Both the position numbers and the translations under genes were made by a program. 64,000 nucleotides of DNA, from contig JAIVFI010000042.1 of the NCBI GenBank assembly GCA_025558095.1, forward strand, positions 372,001-436,000. Reading direction: 5' to 3'. This document shows, one piece after another, positions 62,460 through 64,000 of the stretch. The notes under the pieces are model-generated. The model did no database searches. It worked only from the letters and a program-made list of their open reading frames with translations, and was not told the DNA's origin. Source of the DNA: Hyaloraphidium curvatum. Lineage: Eukaryota; Monoblepharomycota; Hyaloraphidiomycetes; Hyaloraphidiales; Hyaloraphidiaceae. Each line of letters begins with the position of its first letter. Positions within the stretch are counted from its first letter, which is position 1.

Positions 62460-64000
62460 CTAGAATCTGGAAATGAGCAGGCGGGAGGATTTGAGCGAGT
62501 TCCTACACAGAAGCCCCATGCGCGGAACCCACAGCTTCATAATCTCCCTGTCCATGTCCGCGGGCGTCATGGCGCCCCACCGCTTGGCCTCGTGCCTCCT
62601 CAGGAAGACTGGACACGGGCGTAAGCTGAGCAAAGCGCCCAACGGGCGACGACCCACCGATGCCCTTGGCCAGCGGTCCCAGCGCCTCAGCCAGCACCGC
62701 GTCCTTCTCGAAGATGTCCGTCGCCTCCTCCAGCGACCCCGGCACCGGATATACCCCCTGCTTGGCCAGCTCCTCCGCGCCGACCCTGAAATCCAGCGAC
62801 TTGACGGGCGGCGGCAGCTTCATCCCCTTTTCGAGGCCGTCGATCCCCGCCGCCAAGAGCCCCGCCAGCACCGCGAACGGGTTCCCCGTGCAATCCGAGA
62901 ACCGCCACTCGACGTCCCGCGCGCCTTCCCTGTTAGTCGCGAGGCGCAGGCACGCGTCGCGGTTCTCCAGGCCCCAGCAGGTCCAGCCGCCCGCCAGCAT
63001 GCCGGGCTTGGCGCGGACGTACGACGGCACCGAGGGCAACGACACGGCGCAGAGCGCGCGGGCGTGGGAGAGGATGCCGGCGACGAAGGAGGCGCCGATC
63101 TCCGAGAGCCCGTGCGGCGAGGAGGAAGAGGGGAACACGTTGCGGCCGGTGGAGAGGGAGCGCAGGCTGAGGTGCACGTGGCAGCCCGTGCCGATTTCCT
63201 CGCGGAGGGGCTTGGGGGCAAAGGTGGCGTTTACGCCGAGGTTGCGGGCCGCTGTGGGTCCACAACACCGAGGATCGAGTCGGTTGTCAGGTGCGATCGG
63301 CGGAAGGCGACGGCGGAAACCCACTCCCGCGAATCACTTCCCTCGTCAGCAGCAGCTCGTAAGCGCACCGATTCGCCTCGCTAGGATCCGTCGCGATCTC
63401 GAACTGCCCCGGCCCGATCTCGCTGTGCGCGTCGTACACCCCGATCCCCGCCGCCTTGACGGCCAGGATGAGTTCCTCGAAGATCCGGCCTGCGCGGCCG
63501 TACAATGCCCAGGCGGCGCCGTACAGGGTGCGGTCAAAGGGAATGGGGCCGTTGGTGGCGGGGTCGGTGTCGTCGTAGAGGTACTGATCACGGTGCGAGG
63601 GGCGCGGTCAAAAAAGTGATCCTCGAGACAAGGGGCGATAGAGATCGGGTCGGTGACACCCACGAACTCGGACTCGGTGCCGCAGATCATCTCCAGCCCC
63701 CACTTGTCGCGCAGCTTCTCGGTCAGCAACCTCAGTACATTGCGGGGGTCGTAGTTCCACAGCACCGTCTCGGGCCCCGGGGCTGTCCAATCGCGGCGAT
63801 CCCAAAAGTCAGCACTCGCCCACAATAACGGCGCGGGCCGACAAGACCACCCACTCCGAAGGATGGTGTTGCCCATCACGATCGCCTGACCCGGCGCGTG
63901 CGGCAGGTACCGGAACGTCGTCCAGTCGGGGAAAAAATCGAGCTCCTGCTCCAGATCCACCAGGCCGGCGTCTATGATCCCGGGTGCCGGCTCGTCCTCC
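62460..64000 (-). CDS. glutamine-synthetase-like enzyme (type I/PuuA-like), 5' end outside the window
   Basis: Minus-strand exons are 63855 to beyond 64000, 63664-63782, 63325-63583, 62658-63251 and 62460-62608; all four introns (72, 80, 73, 49 nt) begin GTGGGT. The visible 422 residues cover most of the catalytic domain. Seen in order are LPHAPGQAIVMGN, the metal-binding GTESEF, HSEIGPGQFEIA, GTGCHVHLSL (ATP/ammonia region) and NREGARDVEWRFSDCTGNPF. The C terminus reads VFLRRHEAKRWGAM. This is the bacterial type I fold, found in fungi as GS-like proteins that ligate ammonia or an amine to glutamate, rather than the shorter fungal GLN1 type. The true substrate (ammonia or polyamine) cannot be told. 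The missing N terminus lies past 64000. Confidence 0.85.

Noticed and set aside
1-64000. CRISPR arrays, tRNA or rRNA genes, and autonomous transposons
   Set aside because: No regular short repeats with unique spacers, no cloverleaf or rRNA-like blocks, and no transposase or reverse-transcriptase motifs were seen by eye; a tRNAscan or RepeatMasker run would be decisive.

Overview
The window looks like nuclear DNA of a GC-rich fungus. Most recognisable genes are split by short introns (mostly 49-83 nt) with a CTGAC-like branch sequence and a CAG end. The products fit a fungus: a fungal-type sterol 3-beta-glucosyltransferase, the peroxin PEX13, a GPI-type chitin deacetylase, the methionine-pathway enzyme MET2, and regulators resembling the fungal-specific transcription factor domain. 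I cannot name the species; an early-diverging (chytrid-like) fungus is a guess. No rRNA, tRNA, CRISPR array or obvious autonomous transposon was seen.

Layout. 1-5.7 kb: 3' part of a Nudix hydrolase, a membrane di-iron desaturase/hydroxylase, and a sterol glucosyltransferase. 5.7-9.3 kb: the first member of an unrecognised multipass membrane family, a 151-bp tandem duplication, and an F-box-like gene. 9.4-12.7 kb: nitroreductase, a coiled-coil protein, a GNAT acetyltransferase and a doubtful small ORF. 12.9-17.4 kb: a fungal regulator, a degenerate array with a period near 149 bp, and an F-box gene whose start codon lies in the last repeat. 17.5-26.5 kb: a duplicated EthD-like protein, then a large inverted duplication. 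Each arm carries a divergent pair of small secreted-protein genes around a shared promoter. The arms flank an 861-residue orphan gene, and one of the four genes has decayed. 27.2-31.3 kb: an orphan gene and MET2. 31.5-41.5 kb: F-box and membrane-family genes in two opposite-facing copies, joined by a nearly identical tract, with a fatty-acid-hydroxylase gene (12-nt microexon), an SDR and another F-box gene between them. 41.6-52.7 kb: PEX13, an acidic orphan, a decayed fourth membrane-family copy, a tiny probably acylated protein, chitin deacetylase, an orphan and a coiled-coil gene. 52.7-64 kb: fragments of a ubiquitin protease and an MSS51-like protein, a 2OG-Fe(II) oxygenase, a broken LRR-like gene, an orphan gene, a 153-bp tandem array, a second regulator-like gene, a GDSL hydrolase and a glutamine-synthetase-like gene running off the end.

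The conserved genes are ordinary metabolism (sulfur amino acid synthesis, sterol and lipid modification, peroxisome import, cell wall). The unusual content is the accessory layer: a membrane-protein family repeatedly beside F-box genes, the inverted secreted-gene pairs, three tandem arrays of nearly nucleosome-length period, and gene relics with frameshifts or in-frame stops. Exon joins were deduced by eye from reading frame and splice signals; every multi-exon CDS given as complete sums to a multiple of three.
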